This document shows, in pieces, positions 1 through 8,157 of a stretch of DNA of 64,000 nucleotides; the stretch's first letter is position 1, and each line of letters opens with the position of its first letter. The stretch is from UBA7672 sp965279205 (GTDB lineage: Bacteria; Pseudomonadota; Alphaproteobacteria; Caulobacterales; Hyphomonadaceae), in contig OZ257144.1 of assembly GCA_965279205.1 (NCBI GenBank), positions 558,001 to 622,000 on the forward strand, read 5' to 3'. The position numbers and the translations under genes are program-made. The notes beneath the pieces were generated by a model. That model saw only the letters and a list, made by a program, of their open reading frames with translations. It made no database searches and was not told the DNA's origin.

Positions 1-1
1 G

Positions 2-100
2 GATTTCGGCGCGAGAGCAGCAGCCTACGTCGATGCGTTCATGGGCGCGATCAACTGGGCTAACGCCGACAAAATTGCGGACGTCGTGCTCAAGGCGTAG
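2..100 (+). CDS. C-terminal tail of an unidentified protein (truncated by window edge)
   Basis: The window opens inside a reading frame that closes with TAG; 32 residues are visible, ending in ANADKIADVVLKA. The tail is helix-prone and Ala/Asp/Val rich, with the look of the C-terminal helix of a soluble globular protein. No motif survives, so no function can be given. It lies about 120 bases upstream of the chromate operon on the same strand; nothing shows that it belongs to that operon. It could also be a chance frame, since only 99 bases are seen. Confidence 0.35.
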   Translation, partial: DFGARAAAYVDAFMGAINWANADKIADVVLKA

Positions 101-105
101 CGACT

Positions 106-144
106 GCCAATCTCAATTGGCCTCAATCATGAGCATCCCTCATG
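106..144. promoter_or_regulatory. Two short inverted repeats upstream of the chromate operon
   Basis: Two perfect 6-bp inverted repeats sit in tandem: GCCAAT-ctca-ATTGGC (106-121) and CATGAG-catcc-CTCATG (128-144). They lie 80-118 bases before the first gene of the chromate operon and just after the upstream stop codon. They could be operator half-sites or the remains of a terminator for the upstream gene (a T-rich tract, 171-177, follows at some distance). No convincing -35/-10 pair was identified. Confidence 0.3.
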
Positions 145-223
145 GAGGGGTGAGGAGGTTTCGTTTTTCGACACAGGGCGGCGGCGATAGCGTCCAATCA
201 TTGCTCGCAACCCGGAGAGTGTG

Positions 224-745
224 ATGTCGCGTGTTCGCCAGCCCGATCAGATGCAGACCGCGCTCGACGACCTGTTCGGTTCACAGTGGCCGACAAAATG
301 GGTCACACGTGAAAGACCCAAAATCGACCGGATCGCATGCCCTTGGGCCATCCGCCGGTTCATCGATCCCGAGGCCGTCATTCTCTATGTGCCAACAGGC
401 GAGGTCTTTGCCGTCGCCCAGCGAGAGAGGGCTGTGGCGTTCGATATTCCCGGCGCGCCGATCACACACGAGGGCGAACTCTGTAGCTTTGACGCGCTGA
501 TCCGGCGCTTCGCGCTTGACCGTAACAAGGCTCTCTCAGGCGTTGCCCGCATTGTGCGCGGCGCAGATACCAACAAGCACAAGATCGCGCCGGAGGCGGC
601 GGGGCTTCATGCCATATCCCTCGGCCTGTCGAAGCTCCACGTCGACGATCACGCGATGCTGGCCCAGGGCATGCTCGTCTATGATGCCCTCTATGCCTGG
701 GCCGGCGGCGCTCGAGACGAGGTTCACGACTGGCGTCCGCAATGA
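224..745 (+). CDS. ChrB C-terminal-domain chromate resistance protein
   Basis: The 173-residue protein matches the C-terminal domain of ChrB. It opens with the family signature W-V-T-R-x-R-P-K-I-D-R-I-A-C-P-W (residues about 24-40), followed by R-R-F-I-D-P and a run of conserved acidic and His residues. Full-length ChrB proteins are about 300 residues and carry an extra N-terminal part linked to chromate-dependent regulation; that part is absent here, so a direct sensor role is less certain. ATG 224 is preferred over GTG 221 because GGAGAG (214-219) lies 4 bases upstream of it. The stop overlaps the next start (ATGA), and the operon ends in a ChrA pump, which supports a role in chromate detoxification. 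The exact biochemical role of this domain is not settled. Confidence 0.85.
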   Translation: MSRVRQPDQMQTALDDLFGSQWPTKWVTRERPKIDRIACPWAIRRFIDPEAVILYVPTGEVFAVAQRERAVAFDIPGAPITHEGELCSFDALIRRFALDRNKALSGVARIVRGADTNKHKIAPEAAGLHAISLGLSKLHVDDHAMLAQGMLVYDALYAWAGGARDEVHDWRPQ

Positions 746-1749
746 CCCCGCAGACGCTTCTCCTCTCGGGCGCCGATATCCGCGCAGTTGCGAAGCCAGC
801 CGACTATCTCAAGGCGGTCGAAGCCGGATTCATCGCCGCCAGGCAAGGACGCGCTACGTCGCCACCGCCGCTGTCCATTCCCGTTCCGCTCGGCGTCTTC
901 CACGCCAAGGGTGCGCGGCTCGCCGGCGACGGACATCACGTCGCGCTAAAGCTCAACGCCAACCTGCCGGGCAATCCCGAACGCACAGGCCGGCCTACCG
1001 TTCAGGGTGCGCTTTTTCTCTGCGACGCCGAGACCGGCTCCTTCCTGGCTATCATGGACTCGATAGAGATCACGCTCCGGCGAACTGCTGCAGCGAGCGC
1101 CCTCGCCGCCCGGTATCTTGCGAAGGAAGATGCCCAGGTTCTCATGATCTGCGGCTGTGGGGAGCAGGCTTGGCCCCACGTCGAGGCTTTGGCCCAAGTG
1201 CTGCCGATCCGAAAGCTTGTGACCTGGGACATCGATCCGGGCCGTTCGTCAGCGCTCGCTAGCCGGGCAGAAACGTTTGGCTTGGCCGGCGAAGCGGTTT
1301 CGAAGCTGGAACAGGGCTCTCGGGTCAGCAATGTCATCGTCACATGCACCACCTCGCGCAAGGCGTTCCTGGCGCCGGAGCATGTCAGGCCCGGTACATT
1401 CGTCGCCGCCGTCGGCGCTGACAGTCCATCAAAGAGCGAGATCACGCCCGGATTGATGGAGTGCGCCACCGTTGTTGTCGATGTGCTCGACCAGTGCCTC
1501 GCCATGGGCGACCTTCGGCTCGCGATCGCGTCGAGCGCGCTGTCGTCGACCGACGTGCATGCGGACCTTGCTGACCTGGTTGTCGGCTCCAGGCCTGGGC
1601 GAACGCGAACCGACGAGATCATCGTGTTCGACAGCACCGGGTCGGCGATCGAGGATGTTGCAAGCGCAGTGATGATCTACGAGCGCGCGCTGGGGGCAGG
1701 GCGCGGCCAAGCCTTTGACCTGACGCAGCACCAGGAGCGAAAAGCATGA
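742..1749 (+). CDS. Ornithine cyclodeaminase / mu-crystallin family protein
   Basis: A 335-residue protein with the fold of the ornithine cyclodeaminase/mu-crystallin family: an N-terminal substrate domain (ADYLKAVEAGF..., then GALFLCDAETGSFLAIMDS near residues 89-107) and a Rossmann domain with a dinucleotide loop G-C-G-E-Q at about residue 134, followed by V-T-W-D-I-D. Members use NAD(P) as cyclodeaminases, imine/ketimine reductases or alanine dehydrogenases; the substrate cannot be told from sequence. It is translationally coupled at both ends (ATGA overlaps), between a ChrB-domain gene and a glutathione S-transferase in a chromate operon. A redox or metabolite-repair task during chromate stress is possible but is inference only. 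Confidence 0.8.
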   Translation: MTPQTLLLSGADIRAVAKPADYLKAVEAGFIAARQGRATSPPPLSIPVPLGVFHAKGARLAGDGHHVALKLNANLPGNPERTGRPTVQGALFLCDAETGSFLAIMDSIEITLRRTAAASALAARYLAKEDAQVLMICGCGEQAWPHVEALAQVLPIRKLVTWDIDPGRSSALASRAETFGLAGEAVSKLEQGSRVSNVIVTCTTSRKAFLAPEHVRPGTFVAAVGADSPSKSEITPGLMECATVVVDVLDQCLAMGDLRLAIASSALSSTDVHADLADLVVGSRPGRTRTDEIIVFDSTGSAIEDVASAVMIYERALGAGRGQAFDLTQHQERKA

Positions 1750-2435
1750 CCGAGGTGATCGTTCACGGGTTCCCCCGCAGCACGTACGTCAACATCGTAC
1801 GGCTTGTGCTGAGGCACAAAGGCGTCGATTTCCGGTTCAATGACCTCGAAACGGTGATGGGCCAGCCAAGCCATTTCGCGCTTCATCCATTCGGACGGGT
1901 GCCGGTGCTGGAGCACGATGGCTTTCAGGTCTACGAGACGAGCGCGATAGTGTTCTACATTGAGGAGGCTTTCGGCTCGCCCGCGCTCATGCCGCGCGAC
2001 GCGCGCAGCCGGGCTCGCGTACATCAATGGATCAGCTCCGTGAACGGCTACTTCTATCCCGACATGATCTACCACCTCGTCCACGAACGCCTCGTGTTTC
2101 CTCCGCTTGGCGTCGCGGCGGACGAGAAGGTTGTTCAGGCGGCCCTTCCGCGCATCGAGCGCGAGCTGGATGTGCTGGAACGCTCCCTTGAACACAGCGG
2201 CGACTTTGTTGTCGGCGATCTCAGCCTCGCTGATTTCTTTCTCTATCCGAGCATGTATGCGCTCAACCTGACCGCAGAGGGACAGGAAAGGTTGCCGCGC
2301 AGGCCGCGTGCTGCCGCATGGCTCAGGCGAATGGACGGGCTGGAAACGGTGCAGCGCTTTCGCGCAGCCATGCCGGCGCCAGCACCCATCGAGCATGCGC
2401 GCAGCTGGGTCGATGGCCACCGGCCTCACTACTAG
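1746..2435 (+). CDS. Glutathione S-transferase
   Basis: A 229-residue cytosolic glutathione S-transferase. The N-terminal thioredoxin-like domain shows S-T-Y-V-N-I-V-R-L-V-L (residues about 12-22), then the cis-Pro turn G-R-V-P-V-L-E-H-D-G and the glutathione gamma-glutamyl contact Y-E-T-S-A-I (about 67-72). The all-helical C-terminal domain includes V-G-D-L-S-L-A-D-F-F-L-Y-P, the conserved N-capping box. Its start overlaps the preceding stop (ATGA) and ChrA begins 2 bases after its stop, so all four genes are surely one transcript. Glutathione reduces chromate and forms adducts with it, which gives a plausible reason for a GST here; the true substrate is unknown. Confidence 0.9.
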   Translation: MTEVIVHGFPRSTYVNIVRLVLRHKGVDFRFNDLETVMGQPSHFALHPFGRVPVLEHDGFQVYETSAIVFYIEEAFGSPALMPRDARSRARVHQWISSVNGYFYPDMIYHLVHERLVFPPLGVAADEKVVQAALPRIERELDVLERSLEHSGDFVVGDLSLADFFLYPSMYALNLTAEGQERLPRRPRAAAWLRRMDGLETVQRFRAAMPAPAPIEHARSWVDGHRPHY

Positions 2436-2437
2436 GC

Positions 2438-3736
2438 ATGCAGGACGCGGTCGCCGGACCTTCGTTGCGAGAACTAACAGCCGCGAGTTTCAAGGTCGGC
2501 TGCCTCGGCTTTGGCGGACCTGCCGGACAGATCGCCCTGATGCACCGCATCTTCGTCGAAGAGAAGAAATGGATCGACGAGGCGCGATACGTCCATGCGC
2601 TCAACTACTGCATGCTGCTTCCCGGACCAGAGGCGCAACAACTCGCGACCTATGTCGGCTGGCTCCTGCATGGCGTGCGGGGTGGAGTGATAGCGGGCCT
2701 GCTGTTCGTTCTGCCTGGCGCGCTGATCGTCTTCGGGCTGTCGGTTCTCTACGTTACGCAAGGCGACACGAGCTTCGTCAGCGGGCTTTTCTACGGGATC
2801 AAGGCGGCCGTTCTGGCGCTTGTCGTGCAGGCGCTGATCAAGATCGGCACGCGCACATTGAAGACAAGGTTCGATTTTGTTCTGGCAGCCGCGGCGTTCG
2901 TTTCACTCATGCTTTTTGGGGCGCCGTTTCCTTTGGTCATTCTAGCCGCCGGGCTTCTGGGTTTGTTTCGCGGCGCGCAGCCTAGGCAGCCCGCTGTTGG
3001 TGAAGTGCGCGATTCGGGCAAGGGGCGTAGCGCAGGCGCTTTCACGGCTGCGCTGGCGTGGTTCATCATCTGGATCGCGCCGCCGGCTGTCGCCTTTCTC
3101 GTGCTGGGACCAACGCACGTCCTCGCTCAGGTCGGCGTTCTTTTCAGCCAGCTGGCCGTTGTGACGTTCGGCGGGGCCTACGCCGTGCTCGCTTACCTGC
3201 AACAGGCGGCCGTTGATGGATATGAGTGGCTCACGCCCGGTCAGATGATCGACGGTCTCGGCCTGGCGGAAACCACACCTGGCCCGCTCATCCTCGTCAA
3301 CCAGTTCGTTGGTTTCGTCGCCGGGTGGCAGGCGCCTGGAGGTGGGCTGCTGCTGGCTGCCGGAACGGCGGCGATGGCGAGCTGGTGCACCTTCGCGCCA
3401 TCCTTCCTCTGGATATTCGCCGGCGCGCCATTCGCAGAACGCCTGCGGCGCAGCCGGATAGCGGCGGCGATCCTGTCCTCCATAACGGCGGCGGTTCTCG
3501 GTGTGATCGCCAATCTGGCGGTCTGGTTTGCCTTGCACGTCCTGTTTCGTCAGACGGAACCGGCCGCGTTGCCATGGGGAGGGACGATTGCTCTCCCGCT
3601 TCTGGGGAGCTTTGATCCAGTTGCAAGCACGCTAGCCGTTGTCGCCGCTGTGGCGCTCATACGGTTCAAGGCCAACATTGTTCTCGTGGTGCTCGCCTGC
3701 GCCGTCCTGGGCGCCGTTGCATTGACCGTCGTCTGA
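2438..3736 (+). CDS. chrA: ChrA chromate efflux transporter
   Basis: A 432-residue inner-membrane protein of the CHR family, long form with two homologous halves. The first half has G-C-L-G-F-G-G-P-A-G-Q-I-A and L-L-P-G-P-E-A-Q-Q-L-A-T-Y-V-G-W, both hallmarks of ChrA; the second half repeats the pattern as F-G-G-A-Y-A-V-L-A-Y and L-A-E-T-T-P-G-P-L-I-L-V-N-Q-F-V-G. About ten hydrophobic segments follow. The pump exports chromate from the cytoplasm using the proton motive force. The ATG at 2438 is chosen because the longer frame upstream only reads through the GST gene in another frame. As the last gene of a tightly coupled four-gene operon it identifies the whole set as chromate resistance. 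Confidence 0.95.
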   Translation: MQDAVAGPSLRELTAASFKVGCLGFGGPAGQIALMHRIFVEEKKWIDEARYVHALNYCMLLPGPEAQQLATYVGWLLHGVRGGVIAGLLFVLPGALIVFGLSVLYVTQGDTSFVSGLFYGIKAAVLALVVQALIKIGTRTLKTRFDFVLAAAAFVSLMLFGAPFPLVILAAGLLGLFRGAQPRQPAVGEVRDSGKGRSAGAFTAALAWFIIWIAPPAVAFLVLGPTHVLAQVGVLFSQLAVVTFGGAYAVLAYLQQAAVDGYEWLTPGQMIDGLGLAETTPGPLILVNQFVGFVAGWQAPGGGLLLAAGTAAMASWCTFAPSFLWIFAGAPFAERLRRSRIAAAILSSITAAVLGVIANLAVWFALHVLFRQTEPAALPWGGTIALPLLGSFDPVASTLAVVAAVALIRFKANIVLVVLACAVLGAVALTVV

Positions 3737-4081
3737 GCCGCCACAAGAAAGTGCGAGTCAGGTATAGCCTCAACAAAGGCTGCTTTCGGCTGCGAATCCC
3801 GGTCGTTGGTTGTTGGTTTGCGAGCGGCCGCTATGGTTCCGCGAACGATCATTGGCGTTGCGACGCCACTCGCTCCACCCGCTGCGCCAGTTCCAAATTG
3901 AGTTTGCCCTCCCGTCCGATTGCGATCGGAAATCTGCTCCGGAAAGTCTGATCGGCGCCTGGCTGAAATACGTGTGATCCGAGGTGGGACGCCCTGGACT
4001 GGCTAGATCCTACAGCCTGCGGCTTGGCAGGGCGGCGCCGTCGTGGTGTGAAGCGTTGCAGATGGTGTCGGGAGCGTGTCG
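3737..4081. other. 345-base gap with no convincing gene
   Basis: No frame here has both a ribosome-binding site and a recognisable protein. A short minus-strand frame around 3860-3925 reads GREGKLNLELAQRVERVASQ before a stop and looks protein-like, so the gap may hold a decayed gene end, but the match is too short to name. No terminator with a T-run was found after chrA. Confidence 0.4.
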
Positions 4082-4612
4082 ATGGAATTGGTCCCTCATG
4101 AAGGGTCGGTGCTCTACTGGTCGGAGCTGCTGCGCAACTGGGCGTCGGCCTTCACCTTCGTCGCCGCGCTGCTGGCCGGCATCTTCGGCCTGTTTCGTTA
4201 TCTGCGGTCCGAGCGCATGCGCCAGACCGAGCAGGTGCGTGAGCTCTACCGGATGTTCTTCGACAATCCCCGCTACCGGCGCGTCCGCTTTGTCCTCGCC
4301 AATCCCGGCTGCGCCGAGTTCGAGGCGCTGAAGACGGAGCTCGCCACGCCGGGCATGCCGAAGGAGCTGGAAGGGGAACTGATCGACATCCTCAACTTCT
4401 TCGAGTTCGTCTCGGGCCTCACGCGGCGCGGCCTCGTCGCCCGGCGCGACATCGACTGGATGTTCGCCAACTTCATCGAACGGGTCGTCGCGGTCGATTT
4501 CGTGCGCGCCTATGTGCTGCGCTCGGACTTCGACGAGTTGCAGGAAGCTGCCCGCAAGGAGGAGCGGGCAATCGCCCTGCGCAGCCGGACGGGCAAGCCG
4601 GCGGGAGGCTGA
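4082..4612 (+). CDS. Membrane-anchored protein of unknown function (DUF4760-like)
   Basis: A 176-residue protein with one N-terminal membrane segment (W-A-S-A-F-T-F-V-A-A-L-L-A-G-I-F-G-L-F, about residues 21-39) and a basic cytoplasmic helical domain rich in Arg, Glu and Phe (R-E-L-Y-R-M-F-F-D-N-P-R-Y-R-R-V and later D-I-L-N-F-F-E-F-V). The layout recalls DUF4760-type proteins, where a single helix precedes a helical cytosolic domain, but this is a likeness and not an identification. ATG 4082 is preferred to GTG 4076 because GGAG (4071-4074) is 7 bases upstream of it. It stands alone ahead of recR with a 130-base gap. Confidence 0.7.
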   Translation: MELVPHEGSVLYWSELLRNWASAFTFVAALLAGIFGLFRYLRSERMRQTEQVRELYRMFFDNPRYRRVRFVLANPGCAEFEALKTELATPGMPKELEGELIDILNFFEFVSGLTRRGLVARRDIDWMFANFIERVVAVDFVRAYVLRSDFDELQEAARKEERAIALRSRTGKPAGG

Positions 4613-4743
4613 GGGCCTGGCCCACGCCTGCGGCCATGGCAGGCGGGTGACAGCCTCCGGCTATCGTCATTTGGCGCGCGCGAGGGTGTTCCTGAGACGG
4701 CCCCGCGGGACTATGTCCAGTGGATGGAGGCTGACAGACCCCA

Positions 4744-5343
4744 ATGATCAACCGTTCGGCCGGGCCGGAAATCCTTCGCCTTATCGACCTTCTGGCCAAG
4801 CTGCCGGGGCTGGGTCCGCGTTCGGCGCGGCGTGCGGCTCTGCACCTCCTGAAAAAGCGCGACCAGCTCCTGTCGCCTCTGGCGGCGGCGCTGGCGGATG
4901 CGGCGGCCAAGGTCCAGATCTGCTCCACCTGCGGGAATTTCGACACGGTGAATCCGTGCTCGGTCTGCATGGCCCCGGGCCGGGATGCGTGGGTGATCTG
5001 CGCGGTGGAGGAGGTCGCCGACCTCTGGGCGATGGAGCGCTCGGGTGTCTTCCGCGGCCGCTATCATGTGGTCGGCGGGACCCTGTCGGCGCTGGACGGG
5101 ATCCGTCCGGAAGACCTCAACATAGCCGGGCTGGTCGCCCGGGCTGCGGGCGGAGATGTGCGCGAAGTAATCCTGGCGCTGAATGCGACGGTGGACGGCC
5201 AGACGACCGCCCACTACATCACGGACAGGCTGGCGCATCTGCCTGTGAAGGTGACGCGACTGGCCCACGGCGTGCCGGTGGGCGGGGAACTCGATCATCT
5301 CGACGATGGCACGATCGCGGCTGCGATGGCGTCGAGGCGATAG
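4744..5343 (+). CDS. recR: Recombination mediator RecR
   Basis: RecR works with RecO (and RecF) to load RecA onto SSB-coated single-stranded DNA during gap repair. The 199-residue length is standard. In order: a helix-hairpin-helix (L-A-K-L-P-G-L-G-P-R-S-A-R-R, residues 17-30), a four-Cys zinc finger (C-S-T-C ... C-S-V-C, about 59-74), a Toprim domain with C-A-V-E-E-V-A-D-L, and a C-terminal Walker-like end with L-A-H-G-V-P-V-G-G-E-L-D. The dnaX and ybaB genes that often precede recR are not present; an unrelated membrane protein is upstream. A small membrane protein follows after 21 bases and may be cotranscribed. Confidence 0.97.
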   Translation: MINRSAGPEILRLIDLLAKLPGLGPRSARRAALHLLKKRDQLLSPLAAALADAAAKVQICSTCGNFDTVNPCSVCMAPGRDAWVICAVEEVADLWAMERSGVFRGRYHVVGGTLSALDGIRPEDLNIAGLVARAAGGDVREVILALNATVDGQTTAHYITDRLAHLPVKVTRLAHGVPVGGELDHLDDGTIAAAMASRR

Positions 5344-5364
5344 AAAAGACGGCTGGAACGTCCC

Positions 5365-5619
5365 ATGGTGAAACGCAATCACGTGCCTGTAGTGCTCACG
5401 GTAGCCGCGGTCGGTATCGGCGTCGGTATCGGGATGTGGCTGATGCGCGACAAAATACGCTCCGCCGCACGCAATGTCCGGTCATCCGCGACCCGCCGCC
5501 TGCTCAACAACCCGCTGGATGTTTTTGGGACGGATGTTCCAGAGGACGCCTTCGAGGGTGTTGCCAACTACCCGCACATGCCGGAAGGCTGGCGCCCGAA
5601 GCGCGGCGCACGGGACTGA
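5365..5619 (+). CDS. Small single-pass membrane protein, unknown function
   Basis: An 84-residue protein with one N-terminal membrane helix (V-P-V-V-L-T-V-A-A-V-G-I-G-V-G-I-G-M-W-L-M, residues about 7-27) and a basic tail (R-D-K-I-R-S-A-A-R-N-V-R-S-S-A-T-R-R) ending in a Pro-rich segment, H-M-P-E-G-W-R-P. The positive-inside rule places the tail in the cytoplasm. It starts 21 bases after recR and uses codons like its neighbours. I do not recognise a family. Confidence 0.65.
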   Translation: MVKRNHVPVVLTVAAVGIGVGIGMWLMRDKIRSAARNVRSSATRRLLNNPLDVFGTDVPEDAFEGVANYPHMPEGWRPKRGARD

Positions 5620-5650
5620 CGCCTCGCCTCCATCTCTGAGGGGGAAGCTG

Positions 5651-5920
5651 ATGCGTCTATTCATCCTTGTCATCGCAGGTCTTTCGCTCGCCGCGTGTGC
5701 GACCGGGCCGACGGCGCCCGCGCCCGCGTCTGAAGCTGGCCGCCCGGTGATGTACGATGTGACTGCCGATGGCGGTCGCGTCTCCAACGCCAATGGCGAG
5801 TTCGCCATGCAGGCCGCCGACATGGCCGAGGCGCACTGCCAGAAGACCGGCCGCAGCATGCGCGTCACCGGCATCACGGCCGAACGCATGTCGCTGATCT
5901 TCACCTGCGTCGCGAAATAG
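5651..5920 (+). CDS. Small outer-envelope lipoprotein
   Basis: An 89-residue precursor with a lipoprotein signal peptide (M-R-L-F-I-L-V-I-A-G-L-S-L-A-A-C), lipobox L-A-A-C with Cys16 as the lipidated residue. The mature part has an Ala/Pro linker and then a small domain (Y-D-V-T-A-D-G-G-R-V ... A-E-A-H-C-Q-K-T-G-R ... L-I-F-T-C-V-A-K) with two Cys that may pair. This resembles other short alphaproteobacterial lipoproteins with an A-x-x-H-C motif but no function is known. The start is the ATG after GAGGGGGAA, a good ribosome site. Confidence 0.75.
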   Translation: MRLFILVIAGLSLAACATGPTAPAPASEAGRPVMYDVTADGGRVSNANGEFAMQAADMAEAHCQKTGRSMRVTGITAERMSLIFTCVAK

Positions 5921-6043
5921 CCGGCCACAGGCCTTCTGGAATCGGACCGTCCGGAATCGGGCCCGTTCGCCGTCGCCTAGAATCAGGCAACCGTTCGTCG
6001 CTTCCAGGTTGATCGGAACAAATAAAGAACGTATGGTCGCGCC

Positions 6044-7417
6044 ATGACACTCGACATCCTGCACATTGTCCTTGGATTGCTGGCGCTGGGCGGCATCGGC
6101 GCCGCCGTCTACTTCTGGCAGCGCGGCGCGCCTGCGATCGCGCAGATGTCGACACGCATCTCCGAGTTCGAGCGGCAGATCGAGACGCTGAGCGGCGAAC
6201 GCGAAGTCCTGCGCGGCCGCGCAGAGGCGTCCGAGCGAGCCCAGGCGGCCGACGCCGCCAAGCTTGCCGAGCGCGAGGCGGGTTACGCCCGCGAGCGCGA
6301 GCAGATCGCCAAGCTTCAGGCCGAGGGCGAGGAGCGCTTCAAGGCGCTGGCCGACGCAGCGCTCCTTAAATCGCAGCAGCAATTCGTGCAGATCGCCGAC
6401 GAGACGCTGAAGAAGCACAAGGAAGGCGCCGAGGGCGAACTCGGCAAGATGCTGAAGCCGATCCAGGAAAGCTTCGGCCAGTTCCGCGAAAAGGTGGAGG
6501 CGATCCAGAAGGTCTCGGCCGAGGATCGCGCCAAACTGGAAGAGCAGATCAAGCTGGTCGGGCGCAGCGTGACTGAAACCAAGGACGCCGCCAACAAGCT
6601 CACCGGCGCACTGACGGCGCCGCGCTCGGGCGGCCGTTGGGGCGAGGACACGCTGCGTAACGTGCTCGAGATGGCGGGCCTGTCGCCCTATGCCGACTTC
6701 ACCGAGCAGACGTCGAACGACACCGACAAGGGCAGGCAGCGGCCGGATTGCATCATCCGCATGCCGGGCGGGCGCGAGCTGGTGATCGATTCAAAGCTGT
6801 CGCTGGAAGACTATCTCTCCGCGACCGACCAGACCGATCCCGGCCAGCGCCGCCTGAAGATGGCTGCCCATGCCGCCCGCGTGCGCACGCACGTCCAGTC
6901 GCTGACCCGCAAGGAATACTGGAAGGACTTCTCCGAACGGGTCGACTTCGTCGCCATGTTCATCCCGGTCGAAAGTTCCTACGTCGCCGCGCTGGAGCAT
7001 GACCGCGACATCTTCGATTTCGCCGCCAAGAACAATGTGATCATCGTGACGCCGGCGACGCTGCTGGGCCTTGCGAAGGCGGTCGCCTATGGCTGGCGGC
7101 AGGAGCAGATGGCCAAGAACGCCGAGCAGGCGAAGAAGCTCGGCCAGGAACTCTACGACCGCATGGCCAAGTTCACGGAATACATGGGCAAGGTCGGCAA
7201 CGGCCTCGGCAGCGCCACCAAGGCCTATAACGAGATGGTCGGCTCGTTCGAGAGCAGGGTGCTGCCCGCGACCCGCAAGCTGGAGGAACTGCAGTTCGCC
7301 GATCCCAGCAAGATGGTCGAGGAGCCCCAGCAGATCGAGGTAGCGCCTCGCCAGCTGACCTTGCTCGATGGTCTGGAGCAGACGCCGCCCGCGCTGGCCG
7401 CGGCCAAGCGGAAATAG
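6044..7417 (+). CDS. rmuC: DNA recombination protein RmuC
   Basis: RmuC-family proteins (457 residues here) limit DNA inversions between short repeats and contain a nuclease-like core. The N-terminus is one membrane helix (I-V-L-G-L-L-A-L-G-G-I-G-A-A-V-Y-F) followed by about 150 residues of coiled coil (E-F-E-R-Q-I-E-T-L-S ... A-E-R-E-A-G-Y-A-R-E). The core has G-R-W-G-E-D-T-L-R-N-V-L-E-M-A-G-L, V-I-D-S-K-L-S-L-E-D-Y (the D-S-K of the restriction-endonuclease-like fold) and F-I-P-V-E-S-S-Y. The gene stands alone, about 120 bases after the lipoprotein gene. Confidence 0.95.
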   Translation: MTLDILHIVLGLLALGGIGAAVYFWQRGAPAIAQMSTRISEFERQIETLSGEREVLRGRAEASERAQAADAAKLAEREAGYAREREQIAKLQAEGEERFKALADAALLKSQQQFVQIADETLKKHKEGAEGELGKMLKPIQESFGQFREKVEAIQKVSAEDRAKLEEQIKLVGRSVTETKDAANKLTGALTAPRSGGRWGEDTLRNVLEMAGLSPYADFTEQTSNDTDKGRQRPDCIIRMPGGRELVIDSKLSLEDYLSATDQTDPGQRRLKMAAHAARVRTHVQSLTRKEYWKDFSERVDFVAMFIPVESSYVAALEHDRDIFDFAAKNNVIIVTPATLLGLAKAVAYGWRQEQMAKNAEQAKKLGQELYDRMAKFTEYMGKVGNGLGSATKAYNEMVGSFESRVLPATRKLEELQFADPSKMVEEPQQIEVAPRQLTLLDGLEQTPPALAAAKRK

Positions 7418-7549
7418 CCTACCAGCCCTGCCAGCGGCAGGCGCGCCTCCGGAATTTCCCTTTGGGGACGAGGGCCATGGCGCTGGTTCAACCGGGCCTC
7501 ACAGGCGCGTTCACTTGACGTTGAGGCTCGAGCTTCATAGCTACCCGTC

Positions 7550-8065
7550 ATGGCCATCCGCCCCATCCTCACGGTTCCGGATCCTGTCCTGAAACAGGTC
7601 TCCAAACGCGTCGACGCCGTCACCGGCGAAACACGCGCGCTGATGGATGACATGCTGGAGACGATGTACGCCGCGCCCGGCATCGGCCTCGCTGCCGTTC
7701 AGGTGGGTGTGCCCGTCCGCGTGATCGTGATGGACCTCGCCAAGGAGGGCGAGCCGCCGGCCCCGCGCCATTTCGTGAACCCTGAAATCCTCGAAGCGAA
7801 CACCGAGCTGCAGATCTATGAAGAGGGCTGCCTCTCGGTTCCCGACTTCTATGACGAGGTCGAGCGCCCCAATCGCGTGAAGCTCCGCTATCTCAACTAC
7901 CAGGGCGAGCAGATCGAGGAATGGGCCGACGGCATGTACGCGGTGTGCATCCAGCACGAGATGGACCACCTGCAGGGCACGCTGTTCATCGACCACCTGT
8001 CGCGCCTCAAGCGCAACTTCGCCATCAACAAGGTGAAGAAGGCCAAGAAGAAGGACGCGGCCTAG
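7550..8065 (+). CDS. def: Peptide deformylase
   Basis: A 171-residue Fe2+ metalloprotease-fold enzyme that removes the formyl group from the first Met of new proteins. All three family motifs are present: G-I-G-L-A-A-V-Q-V-G (motif 1), E-G-C-L-S-V-P (motif 2, Cys metal ligand) and Q-H-E-M-D-H-L (motif 3, two His ligands and the catalytic Glu). The C-terminus is a Lys-rich tail (K-V-K-K-A-K-K-K-D). The methionyl-tRNA formyltransferase gene fmt, often adjacent, is not downstream here; a PepSY membrane protein is. Confidence 0.97.
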   Translation: MAIRPILTVPDPVLKQVSKRVDAVTGETRALMDDMLETMYAAPGIGLAAVQVGVPVRVIVMDLAKEGEPPAPRHFVNPEILEANTELQIYEEGCLSVPDFYDEVERPNRVKLRYLNYQGEQIEEWADGMYAVCIQHEMDHLQGTLFIDHLSRLKRNFAINKVKKAKKKDAA

Positions 8066-8157
8066 CCGCTCGCTGAGCCGCTCTCTGAAAATTCGTTTCC
8101 GCTGACACGCCCGGTTTGTATACAGACCGGGCGACTTCATTTGTGGCGGGGCGGATC

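Noticed and set aside
3751..3951. A 66-residue frame after chrA
   Set aside because: No ribosome site, poor composition, and no recognisable family.
4625..4645. Hairpin CGCCTGC-ggccatg-GCAGGCG ahead of recR as terminator
   Set aside because: Perfect 7-bp stem but no T-run follows.
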